A DNA stretch of 64,000 nt. Origin: Diplodia intermedia (Eukaryota; Ascomycota; Dothideomycetes; Botryosphaeriales; Botryosphaeriaceae). The stretch is taken from the NCBI GenBank assembly GCA_021495925.1, contig JAKEKT010000035.1:248001-312000 (forward strand). The letters run 5' to 3'. Below the pieces are notes generated by a model. The model did no database searches. It saw only the letters and a list, made by a program, of their open reading frames with translations, and had not been told where the DNA came from. How positions within the stretch are numbered: the stretch's first letter is position 1; each line of letters opens with the position of its first letter. The translations under genes were made by a program, and so were the position numbers. This document shows positions 23,601 to 36,110 of the stretch, in pieces.

Positions 23601-25681
23601 TGCCGGGATACCTCGTAAGCGCGCGCAGCGGTGGTGTCGCCAAGTCCCACCGCCCCAAAACAACGAGGAGAGCGAAGCCAAAGCTGCGGCCGAGCAGCCC
23701 ACGGTGGGCGCCTGCACGCCGGCAAGGCTCCCCATCGCAACTCTGGTTGCCTCATTCACGGGAAGGATGCCCCGCGGCCCAGAGAGAAAAAAAGGCCGTG
23801 GTGAGATCGATCATCCCCCATCGGAATCTGGTGGGGAGGAGGGGTTGTTCTGGCCCGCAAGTTCGAAACCACCAGCCTGGCTGGTCACAGCGCCGCCACC
23901 ACCCTTTTTTTTCAAGGCACACCAACAGGGTCCATGTTGGGGTGGTTTCACCATCGCCGGCCCCCGGGCCACCGCGAAACCCTGAAATATGTCCTTGGCA
24001 CCACTCAGCAGCCCTTCCGCCGCCTGCGTCCCCGGGATCCCCAGGACGTGCCCGCGATATCCTCGGCGGCGGGTACGATGTGAGTGAGCTGTCGGCGCCG
24101 CGCCTCAATCAGTCATCTCGTCTGTGTGTGTCTCTCTCTCTCTCTTCTCTTTTCCCATCTGTGCATTTCCCCGTTGCTACCCGTCGCGGAGAAACATGGA
24201 ACGGGAGTCGGTCGGGCTGACATGAACCTTTTTTTTTTATCCCTCCGTTCGCCTCGTTATGTATGTGCATGCCATGCACGCCATCTCATCGGGGGCGCTT
24301 GTCAAAAGTAACCTTTGGCCACGTGCACACGGCGAACGAGTGCTACGCAATATACTTTCCACGTGCAGAAAAGGCTTTGCTTTCCTCTTTTGACCACACC
24401 TCTGCTCGCTCGGCTCTCATCTCCCACATCGTCCGATGCAACTTCCTCGTACTACACACGTGAAGGGCTCGAGGTGGAAGGGGGGATGCTACGGCCCAGA
24501 GAGCCGGGCTTACCCGGGAAAAAAGCAAGCCTGCGGTGGTCGCACCACCTCAACGGCGAATGTACATACATACGCGGTCAAATGTATGGGGCTTCGGATT
24601 CAGCAGGTAGCTGGCCAGTTGTTGCGGAAGATGCTCGCTTTTCAGAAGGTGAAAGACGTTGTGGCAGACCGGTTGGAAACACCCAAAGACAAGAACTAGA
24701 CCGGGCACAGTTTTCCGGTTTCTCTCTGATTCAGTAATCCGCTCTCCGTGCCCAGAGGACGGGTTCGCGGGCCCGGCGCCTGACTAGTCGCGCTTCAGAG
24801 CTGATGCATGCCGCAGCGCCCAACACGGCGCTCTGCAGACAACAAACAGGAAGCAATGACAGCTCATCCTCGACAAGGACTACATGAAACCAGCAACATG
24901 CACAGTGATGCGAGCGGCGGGCCTGGTCTTATAGACATTTGTTTTTGTATTTGCTCATTGACTAATTGGGAAAATGAGATATAGCTCTTCCGCAGCTATG
25001 ATACATTCCTACCCTCAAAACCGCCCGCCGAGAGGACGACGCTACTGCTGTGTGCAGTGGTCCAGCCTTCCCTTTCCTGATGGTGAAGCTCGCGTGCGTA
25101 CGCCCGAGTTCCCATCCATAGCCCTGTTCCCCAGCTCCGTAGCAGATTCCCACCCAAAGAAAACAACAAGCCAACAGCGAACCCATGAAACCATAAGGAA
25201 AAAGAACAAGAGGGTGAGTCGAAACCAAGACGTAAAAGCGCTCTAGATGCTCGCGACTCTGAACCACGCCGCACCGTAAAAGACTTTGCGCCAATTTTTG
25301 CCACTCCAAAACGTCCAGGGCAGATAGCAACAATCGACACGAAGAAGAGAAGACGAACAAGGAGAAGAAGCGGGATGCGCGCAGACGCTGATGCCAGGAA
25401 CGACTGTCTGTGTGCCGGAAAATGAAAGGTTAAGTAAAATGGAATAGTAATGTCATGGCGTCATGAGCAGGCCCACTTGGAGTTTCGTGCGACACCGGTC
25501 TCGCCGGACCGGACCATTCCCAAGGAACACCCAGGCTCCTCCGGCAAATGCTGCATGCAAAACTCTTTTGATGCAGGTGCCGGGAAACCAACCGAACGTA
25601 GTCTAGTATGCGATTAAAAAGCACGAGAGTAGGAGAGGCGAAGCTGGAGCCAGCCGCAAGGCGATGCTCCGTCGACCGAGC
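20661..25681. other. 5-kb region without a recognisable gene
   Basis: Between the convergent ends of the trehalose phosphorylase gene and STE12. Frames up to 298 codons (23324-24220 plus) are proline- and arginine-rich translations of C-rich DNA and carry no recognisable domain. A TG/TC microsatellite lies at 24121-24151. Parts are expected to be 3' UTRs of the flanking genes. Confidence 0.4.
24121..24151. repeat. TG/TC dinucleotide tract
   Basis: A (TG)n stretch passes into (TC)n over about 30 bases. It is a simple microsatellite in noncoding DNA. Confidence 0.7.
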
Positions 25682-27965
25682 TTAGTAGTTGCTGGCTGAG
25701 AGCAGGTGATGCGACTGGCCCATGGTGGTGACGGCCGCCATGGGGTTGGGAAGATCGGCGAGGGCCGCTGATACCGACAGGTGCGACGGCATGTAGTCGT
25801 TGACGGCCTCGGGGCTCTCCTCCTCCAACGGGCCGAGGCCCTCGTCGTTCTCCTCCTCCTCTTCGCTGAAGTTGACGATTGGGTCACCCTCCTGGCGAGG
25901 CTCGTGGGTGCGACGGTGTCTGTGGGGGCGGCTGTCAGCTTTGCGCCAAATTTAGAACCCGCGCCTATGGAACTTACTGGGCCAGGTTGTCGGAGCGCGA
26001 AAAGGCCTTGTTGCACAGAGGGCAGACGTATGGGCGTTCTTGCGTGTGCGTGCGCACGTGCCTAAGCGCCGGGTTAGTCCACACGATGTACTTGAAACTG
26101 CCGATCCGTGGGCGCTTACCTCTTGAGATGCTCTAATCTCTTGAACAGACGGCCGCAAGTGGGAATCGGGCAAGAGTGAGACTTCTGCGGGTACGGGCCA
26201 AGCTCCATCATTGTGGCGCTGCGGGCCCTGCGGAAAACGCCGGGCGCTTGTCTGACAACGGCATCGTGAGCCAGCGACTGGCTGGAATAGTCGCCGTTCA
26301 GGCTGGAGAAGTCATCCTGCGACAGCATCTGACTGGCTTGCTGGTTCGGGCTTCCCTCAACGGTAGCAAGCGGTGTGCCGTGCCTCGACACGTCAGCAAC
26401 CTCGGCCTTCTGCTGGACGCTGTTGTAGCCGTTGTGAAGACTCTGTGGCGAGTCATGGCCGCCCTCCTCCGCCGCCTCCGCAACCGGCACCACAGAGCTC
26501 GAGACAGACCGGCGCAGGTCGCTTGGCCTGTGCGCTGCGTGCGGGTTGGCTGCGTTCGCTGCCGCAACCGCCGCAATGCCGCCGCCAATCGACATCGATG
26601 ACCGCCTCCTCCTCTGCTTGTACGTGGGCGAGCCCTCGATGACAGAGTAGACGTTGCCGGGAGCGAAAGGACGGGCGCCGTACTGCGGCGCAGCGAGGTT
26701 TGACGGAGGCAGCTGCATGAGCGGGTTGAAGCTGGCCGAGAGGCCAACGTCGGGAATCGCAGTGTAAAGACCGGTGTCTTCATTCGCGATGTACGCAGGC
26801 TCAGCTCCCAGACCAATAGAGTGCTGGGGAGGCGTGATAGGCTCGAAGGACATACCACGAGTGCTATAGTCCTCGTAATGCGAGGAGACAAACGACGGCG
26901 CTGGCGAGTACTCCATGTATGCGGGCATGGAGCTGTGTCTCTGGTGAACCTGCGACAACGGAATGCCGTTGCGATCGTAAGGAATAGGAGTGTATTCCCG
27001 TTCGCGGCTCTTCGCGATCATAGCGGCCGTAGGGGGAGCCATGGTCATCTGCGGCTGGCCGAAATGCGTCATCGGGATGGGCTCCTCGGGCACAGTCGGG
27101 GGCATCGTCTGGGGGATCATCTGCGGCGGGGGCATCGAATCCATGGCGCGCATGACGGGCGAGGTCGATTGCGAGTATTGCTGCATGCTGGTGTTGAATG
27201 AGGACGAGTTGGTTTGTTGCGCCTTGGTCAGCTGCTCGAAAAGCGACTGCGACGAATCAAATTCAAAGGACAGCGCGGGCTCGGCGACAGCAACGGTGGT
27301 GGCCTCCTGGCCCATCTTTTCCCTCTTGAGATCGCGCTCCAGAGCATCGAGGAAGAGGCGGTCGTGGGGCACGCTGTACCAGTAGAACACCTTTTGCTTC
27401 TTCTGCGTCCGGATGCAGTTGTTCTTGTAGAGGAAGTCGAGGAAAGCGCTCTTGGGCTCTTCGAGCGAGGCGTCGGTGCCGGACTTGAGGTTGCGCAGGT
27501 CTGAGAAAATACCCTCCTCGAACTTCTTGGAGTTCTTGACGGGGCGGCCGAAGGCCTGGAATCTGAAGGATAGGCATCGCACGATGTCGGTGCCGGAGAT
27601 GTGGAAGAGGTTGTTCCTGTACGCGCATTAGCGGTGGGCGCGGAGGCGCAGGCGCAGCAGCAGGCGCAAACATACCAGAGCACGCAGGAGACGTATTCGC
27701 CGGTGGGCAGCAGGAAGCGGCGGATGTATTGGTCGGGCTGCCAGTCGACTGGCGCAGAGATGAGAAAGTACTTGACTGCGGCGCGGGTCAGCGTGATTCA
27801 TGCGGCGCAATTGGAAACGCGGGGCGTACGATTATCTACTTGCTGCAACGCGACAACGGCGTCGGGCGGCAGGCTCTGTTGCGCGTCGTGGTCGAGGAGG
27901 AAGGTCTCGGGGGCGACCTGTCTTGCCTGCGGCGGCGGCATGGCGGGATGGCCGGTGGAATACAT
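25682..27965 (-). CDS. ste12: Ste12 family transcription factor with two C2H2 zinc fingers
   Basis: Five exons on the minus strand: 27965-27830, 27775-27676, 27616-26120, 26061-25978 and 25919-25682 (684 aa). Residues about 47-160 are the STE DNA-binding domain, including KYFLISAPVDWQPDQYIRRF, FHISGTDIVRCLSFRFQAFGR and the end QKVFYWYSVPHDRLFLDALE. A long Ser/Pro/Gln-rich middle part follows. Two C2H2 fingers, CPIPTCGRLFKRLEHLKRHVRTH (two introns interrupt this region) and CPLCNKAFSRSDNLAQHRRTH, lie at about 556-605, before an acidic tail with a run of Glu. Filamentous fungal Ste12/SteA proteins combine the STE domain with these fingers; budding yeast Ste12 lacks them. The protein acts in the nucleus at the end of the mating/invasive-growth MAP kinase pathway. 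An in-frame ATG at 28079 could add 38 residues; 27965 was chosen because family proteins usually begin close to the STE domain. Confidence 0.95.
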
Positions 27966-30900
27966 GATGTCCACCTGGGAGCGTCGTGGGTTGGTCGGAC
28001 GATAGCGATGGGACGTCGGGGCAAATTGACGGGTGATGCGCGGCGACTTTGTTGCGACGGCTGGTGGCTCGCGGAGCACTCAGAACGACGAAAGGTGAGG
28101 CGCAGAACGAAGCAGAGCAAGCGAAGGAAATCGACGAGCGATGTTTGAGATATGTTAATGAACAGAAACTGAATCGAGGGCCTGCCTCGGACGTGTGAAG
28201 CGCAGTCTCGAGTGCGGCGGGAGGTGAACTTGAGGCAAGAGCGTGGTGGTAGGGTTCTCACACGAAACAGCAGTCGAGGGGGAGCGAGGGCTTTAGGTGT
28301 GTCAGCGCAGCGTTTCAGGAGATTAGCACTGCTAGCTGCGACAGTGCGGATATTTTTATCGCTGTACCTAGCCACGCAGGCCTCCGTCGCCGAGCGCGCG
28401 CCGCCAGATCCCGGTCGCCGTGAAGGCCCCTGCGAGTGGCTGGCCCGCCGTCGAATAGCGATCGCAAGCGCGAGCGGCCGCCTGGAATGGAGGTGGCGGC
28501 CGCGGAATGGCGTCTTACTCGCCCGCCCGCCGCCCTCGAGCAGCGTCTGCAGAGCGCGGCAACCGACATGACGACGCCGGCCTCGCGCGCCGACATATAC
28601 CGGCCGCGCCCTTCTGGGTGTATAGCATTGTCCACGGCGATAGTCGCGCAGGGCGATGGGCCTGCGTGGGGTCTGCCCGCCGCCGCTTAGCGCTCTGGCG
28701 CTGTACGCGAGCAGAAAGCGCGGAAAGCCTGATGTCCTGCCAGGTAGGTAGCCCGCTTCCGACTCCGCCAGGATCAGGACGTGGGATCGCTCGTCAGCAG
28801 GCTCAGGATGGGCGCGCGCGCGACGTGCCGGACCCGCCGCGAGAGTGATCACGCAGCCAAGCAGCGTCTCCCGGCCCTCCGTCCCCTACACGAGCAAAAG
28901 CACGCCCACCCGGCCCGTATCGGGGCGCGCGGCAGGCCCAGGGCAGCCTCGGGCCAGCAACAATATCGCCCGGCACGTATTGGTCCAGCCGCGCCGCTTT
29001 GGAGAGGACGGCGGAGAGCTGCACCCACGCGCGAGAAGGGGCGGCTTGGGCGTCGGCAAATTCACCTGCGCTCCCCAAAGCGCCGCCCACGCCGCCTAGG
29101 CACAGAGCCCAGCACTGACGCCGCCGGGGCCCTGTCCGTCACCGACTCCGTCCCCTTGCATCCGCGCAGCTAGGTACTCCGCGCGGGCGTGGTGGTGATG
29201 TCGTCGGCGTGGCTGGCCGGCGCGCGCTGGATCGAGCGGGCCATGCAGGCGGTCGATGCAGGAACGATGATGGCAGCAACAAGCAACCGCTCCTCCGACC
29301 GTTTGATCTCCCAGCCTGAAACGCAGTCTGTCCTTGGCTGCGGGAGCTGCCCGTAAGCTGTCAATCACCACCACCACCGCCATCACCGAGTGCCAGCCAC
29401 GCCAATAACGCAACCGCGGCCGCGCTGCCTCTAGCGCCCAGTCCATCTGACATCCGCCTTGCGCTGCGCGATCGCTGCCCTGCACCCCATCCCCGTCAGT
29501 CACCGCCGTTCCGCCCCGTGCAGCCTGCACGTTCGCTCGTCCAACCAGGGGCAGCAACCGCCATCAGGCCATGATATTCGTTCTCCCCACGACCCTTCTT
29601 CCCCGACGCGCGCAGCGAGTCAGCGGGCCCGGCCGCGGCCTGCGAGGCTCCACGCGCCTGTCCCAGACGTCTTACCCACGGCGACACAAGAGCCGGACAA
29701 AGCAAACATCGGCGCCGCCTGGCCAGCTGGCGGGCCCCCAGAGCAAGGCATGGGCGCCAATCCGTCCAGCGTGCGCGCGCTCCCGTGATCGATTGAGGGC
29801 CGTGGGCCACTGGACGCGCCAAGGCAGGCTGCACGAAGCTGGGAGGTTGCGGCGCGCTGGCCACACCTTTTCGCGCATCTGGCGCCGGCTCGGTGATTGG
29901 ACTCGCCGCTGGGTGCATCCATGAGGCCGATCATGATTCGCATTGGCCGGCTCGTCCCTCGAAAGGCTGTGGACGGGCCTCGGAGCGCGGCTGGTGTGCC
30001 CGTCGCATAACGAAGTCGTCCAGGAACCACGCACGATGAGGTCTGAAGGCAGCGGCTCCAGCCCCCGGACCGATCAGACGTGAGGCTGTGGGCTCGTGGG
30101 CGCGAGGCCAGGCTCGATCCCGCAAGGCTCACTGAGGATTGACAAATCCGGCACGCCTGCCATGTGCACGCCCGGACAAACCTCCATTTCCGGCAGCGCC
30201 AGCAATCCAGTCGAGAAGTAGGTTGCGGGCTGAAACGGCCACAGCGGCCTCGCTTCCTGAGGCATCATCTCGAGAAGCGCTGGACGGACGGGCATCCCCC
30301 CATTGAGCAGGAGATCTGCAGTTACAGATGGAAGCTGCGACAGGCACGATGGAGACGTTCACTGGCTGGCGGCGCGTGCAGAAAGTCGGGCCCACACCTG
30401 GCATCGGATTCGGGAGCGCGGCGGGAAGAAGTCCAAGGTACACTACCTACGTACGCGCGCTCGATCAGCGGGCGGCGTCGAGGCAGGTCCATCCTCGTCC
30501 ATCCTGCGTGCCGCCCAACTGCCGTGCCTTGCCCTGTCAGCCAACACCATGCGACTTGTCGCGCCGCTGTACCTCGCAGCCGACGGACATCGTGGTGCAC
30601 GCCTGCGACTTCGTCTTCACACCGCCGATCCCCCGACGGGCTCCACGCCCAATCACCGAAGACACACCACGGTACGCCCGACCGCGCGAGCGCTGGCCGG
30701 CATCCGGCGTAGTTCTTGGGGAGGGCGCGCTCAGCTCTGCCCGCGCCCAGGTCGGTCAAAGTATCTCATGACGCGCCGATCAGCAGTGTGCAGTTGCGCG
30801 CACGAGTCGGGCTAGGCCGGTTGACGAGGGCCAGGCCGCACGGCGCGCGGAAGAGCGAGTTTGATGAACGAAAGATCCGCACCCCGCCTGCCTCGGATCA

Positions 30901-33900
30901 CCCAGCGGCCAGCACTACCCTCGTATCACGCGCAAGCTAAGGTTTCGCATTAAGAGCCGCCAGGGCTCGCCTGCACTCTTTCGCAACTTCCACATGCCTT
31001 CCACCAGCGCTGGCGGCCCGGCGGCGGCGACGAACACGTCCAGTGCCTTGCCTGCGGGGTTAGTCCACGCGAGCCTCCCCGGCTCCCCATGAGGGGGGTT
31101 CCCTCTTTCGCAATATCCGCCCGTTTGGCGTTGCCCTGAAATGAGGTATCCACCACACGATCGAGACCCGGCTTCCCTCTTCCTGCATGCGCACGCACCA
31201 GAGGCACCGCCGGTATGGCAACCGGGCGCTGGTGGTGCGCCTCAACGCGCCGGCCGCTGCTACGGCGAGCTGGCCGAACCGTTTAGCAGAAGCAATTCCT
31301 ACATGCATTTCCTAATCCGGCCTTGAGGAGTTGCTTTTCCGCTCCGCTGCACCGGCTCGCCCGCAACAGTTCCTGTGTGACTCGCGCCCGTTGAAGGTCG
31401 CTCAAGCCATAGCCTGCCGACGAACCGGCGCCAGATCGAGCGCCATCTTTTGCTTGTTGCGGTCCACATGCCTGTTCGACATACAGCTTGCATCATGTGC
31501 GCCTGCCAAAAGGCTTGCCGGTGGCGAGGTTCTAGGCACGCGGCAAACATGCAGCCGTCTACAGAAGCGTACACAATTCATCAAGGCGCCGCCATCACCG
31601 CATCATGGAAAGGGAAAAGCATTAGTCAAACCGGTCGTGCCACAGTACCTCAAGCCAACAAAGCATTGTAAGACAGAGCTCCAAGGCCTCGGCGCTTCCG
31701 GCTCGATATTGCATCCGCCGCCGTCGTCGCCACAGTCGGCTCATGGGGCGATAGAGGATCGATAGGTGAAGGGTCTAAGGGACTTGGGCGATCGAGAAGT
31801 CCCGTGGAAGAACCTTAACGGAGTGAGAGACACCCTGGAAATGACGCCTCCCCTCCGAGGGCTCGAGCCATCAGTTGGCGGTGGGCGAGGGGGGCCGCTC
31901 ATGATGAAGCAGACGGCGATGGGCAGCTGTGGGTCAATGGCGTCTAGCTCACGTCGGTGCGGCTCTTAGGCTTGCGTCTGCGGCGTTCAACGTTGTCTGG
32001 AGCGCAGGTGGAGAGGACGGAAGGTGACGATGGCGGACGTGCGCGGGTCTGACTCGCCAGAGGCTTCTCGACTTAGTTACCGCTTTTGTCGACCGCAATT
32101 CCGCAAATTGCCAGCCTCGTGGCCATGGTCGTCGACCGGTTCGCTTCAATGGTATACTCGGTACGGGGTAGCCGGCTGCCTGGCCTGTTGCTGCTCCTGA
32201 TCCTCACGCTCGCGCTCGCCCGTGTCCAGCGCCCGCGGCCGCGCGCCGCAGCTAAGGCGGCACGCTCGAGCTTCCGGGGCCGGGATGGCGGGCGATTGCT
32301 GACATGCACGACGCGAGCGTGAGGAAGGGACCACAGCAAAGATGGATCCGGGCTAAACGGGTGTGCAGGTTTTGGGCCGTGGCTGGCTGAGTACGGAGGT
32401 ACACAGAAGCAGTTCACAGTGACGCCTGCGCAGCAAACAGGCAGCCCTCACCATACCGCCTTTGGTCTTGCTCTCGCCCTTCGCATAGCGTACCCACCAT
32501 GCATCAGCCGGAAGGCGGTACGGCGGCGGCGAGGGCGGCGGCGCACGGCGGAGACGGACGCCAGGCTGGGACCGGTAGGGTTCGTGGTGGTAGCGTGGAG
32601 TCTGGCCGAAGAGCGACGATCTTTCATGCGCCGACCGTGTACTACGTACTTGTCGCGAGAGCCGTCGGCCGGGTAGCAGGGACCGAGGGGCTACCGTGAA
32701 GGAAGCCGGACGAGCATGATCTGTGGTGATCCGCGCGCGCGCCACCGCTTGCGCAGACGCGGCTACAGTTGCTCTCTCAGTCTGCAAGCATTGCGAGCGT
32801 GCCCCTGTTGTTTTTGCTTCGCTCCGCCTCCCGCCGTTGGACAACGGGACGGGACCTAAGCCAGCCATGATTCAACGACGGGCTGACTCGTGGCCGGTAG
32901 CGACAAGGCCTCCTCGCAACTATGGTACGCTCCCGACGGCCCCGTGGCCCTTCTCGCCCGCGACGCTTGCTGTTCCTCGAGTGGGGTTGTGGGCTGTGGA
33001 AGCCGCGAGGAATAGGGAGTGGACCCCATCGAAGACATTTCTCCATCTTCGTTGCTTGCGTACCTTGCATTAGCGTCTGTGCCGTCAATGCGACCTGCGC
33101 CAGAGCCAACAGCTCCGCACGTGCTCCCTTGGTCTGCTCCTCTGCTCCGACGTGTCTCACGCTACGCACGGCTGTGCCGTTGTGGAGCCGGCAGGATGGA
33201 CGTCTGGACTCGGCGTGATTCGCACGCCTTGCGATGGATTAGCCTCTGCTTGCTTGCGTGCTCTGTGCCTTGGTTTTCCGCCGCTGCGTCGTGTTGTCGT
33301 CATGTCTGCAGCAGTCGAGCGGGTGGATCTGTGTTGGATGTGTGGATTCTTCGGTGGGGCTTGGTGCAAGCGTGCATGCAAGCAGGACCTGACCTGAGCA
33401 GCAGGATTAGCTGACACGTGTGACGGGACCCTGAGAGCGGCGAGGCTCCAGGCTCCAGGCTCAGGCTCCAGATGCGTGGTCTGTGTGGCGCGTTGCTGCT
33501 GCTGCTGCTGATTGATATCGGGTTGCCGTGTCGGTACAAGCTGTGTGTAGAAGGGGAAGCACCGACCACCGCGGCTCTATGGAGACAGCCCGTCGACCCC
33601 CTTCCCCCTCAGCTTCACCGCCGGGGAAGTGGGACGGGTGGTGGCCCCCGAGATATCGGCGTCCACTGCGTCGACTGATAATGCCGGAATAATGCGCACC
33701 TATACCGAACCGCCCCCTATCCAAGTGCCGACATACCAGCACGACGGCTACGCGGCATTATTTTGGGCGCTCACAATCGCCCTTGCCGTTGGCCTGTTCA
33801 CCACACGGTTGATCTTGCAGATGCATCCACTCTGCCTCGCGGTGGCATCGAGACCATCCGCCCACTCTTGATGAGTCGCGTATCGGGTCGAACAATTAGC

Positions 33901-35703
33901 GAAAGGGGGGAAGACGGCAGCGCTCGCCTGCTTACCCACCCTTCTGCCTCCTGAGAAGCCTGTCACCTTGACCCATGGAATATGCTGCAAAGTACTGTGG
34001 ACGTACAACACCAAGAAAAAGCAAGTTCGCCGAGGTGGCATGATCCGGATGCAGAAAGCAAGCAAGCGTACGGCGGAACGCGCGTACGTCATCAATTTTC
34101 GGTCCTTCCATCGGCGTTTTCTCGTCAACTCTTTGCCCTCAATGGCAGTGTCTTGCGTCTCTTCCTACAACACGTTATAGCTTGGCTATATGGCCAGCCT
34201 ATAGCAGCTCTACAACTTTCCTGGTGCCTGCGGGGTGCTTTCCCGATGTTTACAAGTTCCCAGCAACCTCTTCCTCGTCCGCCACAGTCCTTTGCACGCC
34301 TAAACCACCAGCCCACCACAGACGTCATCAGCGTCATGCCGGCGCCTCTTTTCTCGCCTCTCTCGCTTCCCGTCCCATGCGGAGCTCGGCGGAGCGGGCG
34401 AACGAGCTGACCAGCGCGCCGTTAGCTCCCTCTCGCCTCACATCTCCTCCCCAACTAACCGTTTTCTTTCTCCGTCGCCGAACGACCACCCCACTCGTCC
34501 ACATTTCCCAAGCCACAATATGCGATCGCGTATGCACCCCATATCCTCGGGCTCTAGTCGCAGCTTCGGGGACCCATTCCACAGGTAGCGAGCGAGCGAG
34601 CGCGCGCAGAGAAGTCGCACATCCTCCACTTCCCCCGTCCATGGGCGCGGATACCGCTCTGCCTGCATTGAAACCCGCCATCACCATGTTTGTTGTACCC
34701 ACAGCATCATCCAATACAAGCCACACGTTCCTTCCGTCGTATTCCCATCGGAGGAACAATAATGCACCCGGCCCAATGTCCGGATGGATCAGGGCCGACG
34801 ACTAACGATTGCATCAAAGCTCCCACGTGTGCTATATTAGAGGATCTGCATTTATCGATACAACAATGGCTTCCGGTCCATGCGCTCAAGACCCTTTTCG
34901 CGTGCTTCTGCTTACCTCTTTTTTTTTTTTTTTCTCTTCCTCCTCGTGTTGAAGATCGGTTTCTTCCTCTTTAATTTCCACCTTCCGTTCGCTTAGCCCG
35001 ACTTCATTTCCTACACCCGACATGGCTGTTGATATCGCGGAAACGAGGCTACTGAAGAAACAGAACGTGTGTGATGCGCGTGGTTGCTCTATGCATAGAA
35101 ACGTGCAAGCGTTTTCCCCGGCGATCCTCATAGCAACCTGAACTACGCAAATGTTGAAGTTTGAAGGACTTGGGAGCCCTTCCGAAACGCCTGGCCATTG
35201 CGGAGATGGCTCGTCTCGTGCGATCGGTAATAGGCACTGGGTGCTATTAAGCACTGACTAAAAAGCTTGCAATAGTGGTGTATACATTTCTCTTCTGGCC
35301 GACACCGACGAAGACCGATCATTGACCAACATACGTAGAACTCCCGGACTATCCTCATTCCGAAGTACAGCGCATTTTAAACAATGTATGTGAAAGAGGA
35401 CCCGCGACTATGCTATTTGCGCCGAGGCCGGCTTCATGTGCGCTGCATAGTCATGAATTTCTACAATTTCCACCCCAACATCATGCCCAATGCCCTTCGT
35501 GATACCGCTCACGAGTATGGAAGGCTTCGTCTACCTTAGCGACCCTTTGCAACTGCCCACGAGAGATACAACGCCGCACTCGCGTGGACGACTTCGTGAA
35601 ACTGAAACTCTAGACCACTTTGCGTTGGTGGTCGACTATGTGACGTATATTTCCAAGCGCGCTAATCCATGCACTCGCGTGGGGATGGATGGAGAGAACC
35701 TCC
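27966..35703. other. Long gene-poor region upstream of STE12
   Basis: 28-33.5 kb is strongly GC-rich and open in several frames on both strands at once, a sign of base composition, not coding. No frame has a recognisable domain or a convincing start. 33.5-35.7 kb has lower GC with homopolymer T (34918-34933). It may hold the STE12 promoter, long UTRs or noncoding RNA, but the sequence alone does not show this. Confidence 0.4.
33443..33472. repeat. GGCTCCA short tandem repeat and CTG run
   Basis: Three to four copies of a unit like AGGCTCC are followed at 33492-33510 by a run of five CTG triplets. Both are simple repeats in noncoding DNA. Confidence 0.5.
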
Positions 35704-35735
35704 ACAAAAAAAAAAAAAAGAGAGAGAGAGAGAAA
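35704..35735. repeat. Poly-A followed by (GA)n
   Basis: About 14 A residues run directly into a (GA)n stretch, then further purines. It is a simple purine tract. Confidence 0.8.
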
Positions 35736-36022
35736 AGGAAAGGAGATACTCCGAATGGCAGCCAGGAAAATCTGCCATTCGATCTTCGATCCCTCACCAA
35801 CTATCCTATCCTCGACATGGCGGGGGCTAACGGGAACGGAAAGAGGTGAAAGCGACGACGACGTGTCGATAGAGAGAGAGAAGGGGGGCAGAGAGAGACC
35901 GGTCAACCTAAGCGAGCAATAGAGGTCACCGGGATCTACTTTCCCAGCGCCTATCGGAATATGTCCATCAATACAGGGGTACACGCCTCGCTTTCGCTCC
36001 GAGCTTCCATCTCGCTTATCAC

Positions 36023-36110
36023 CGTTGGAAAAAAATATAGCAAAAAAAAAGTGAAGAAGGTGGGAAAAAAAGGGGGGGTGGTTGGGTGGATGGGTGGGTG
36101 GGTGGAGCGA
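36023..36110 (+). repeat. Purine tract with G-quadruplex-type G runs
   Basis: A-runs at 36030-36068 lead into a G-run of seven followed by further GGG runs spaced by one to five bases (36072-36106). Four or more runs of three G with short loops satisfy the usual G-quadruplex pattern. Folding is inference. Confidence 0.7.

Noticed and set aside
23324..24220. 298-codon plus-strand frame
   Set aside because: Low-complexity Pro/Arg/Ser composition, passes through the TG/TC microsatellite, and has no recognisable domain.
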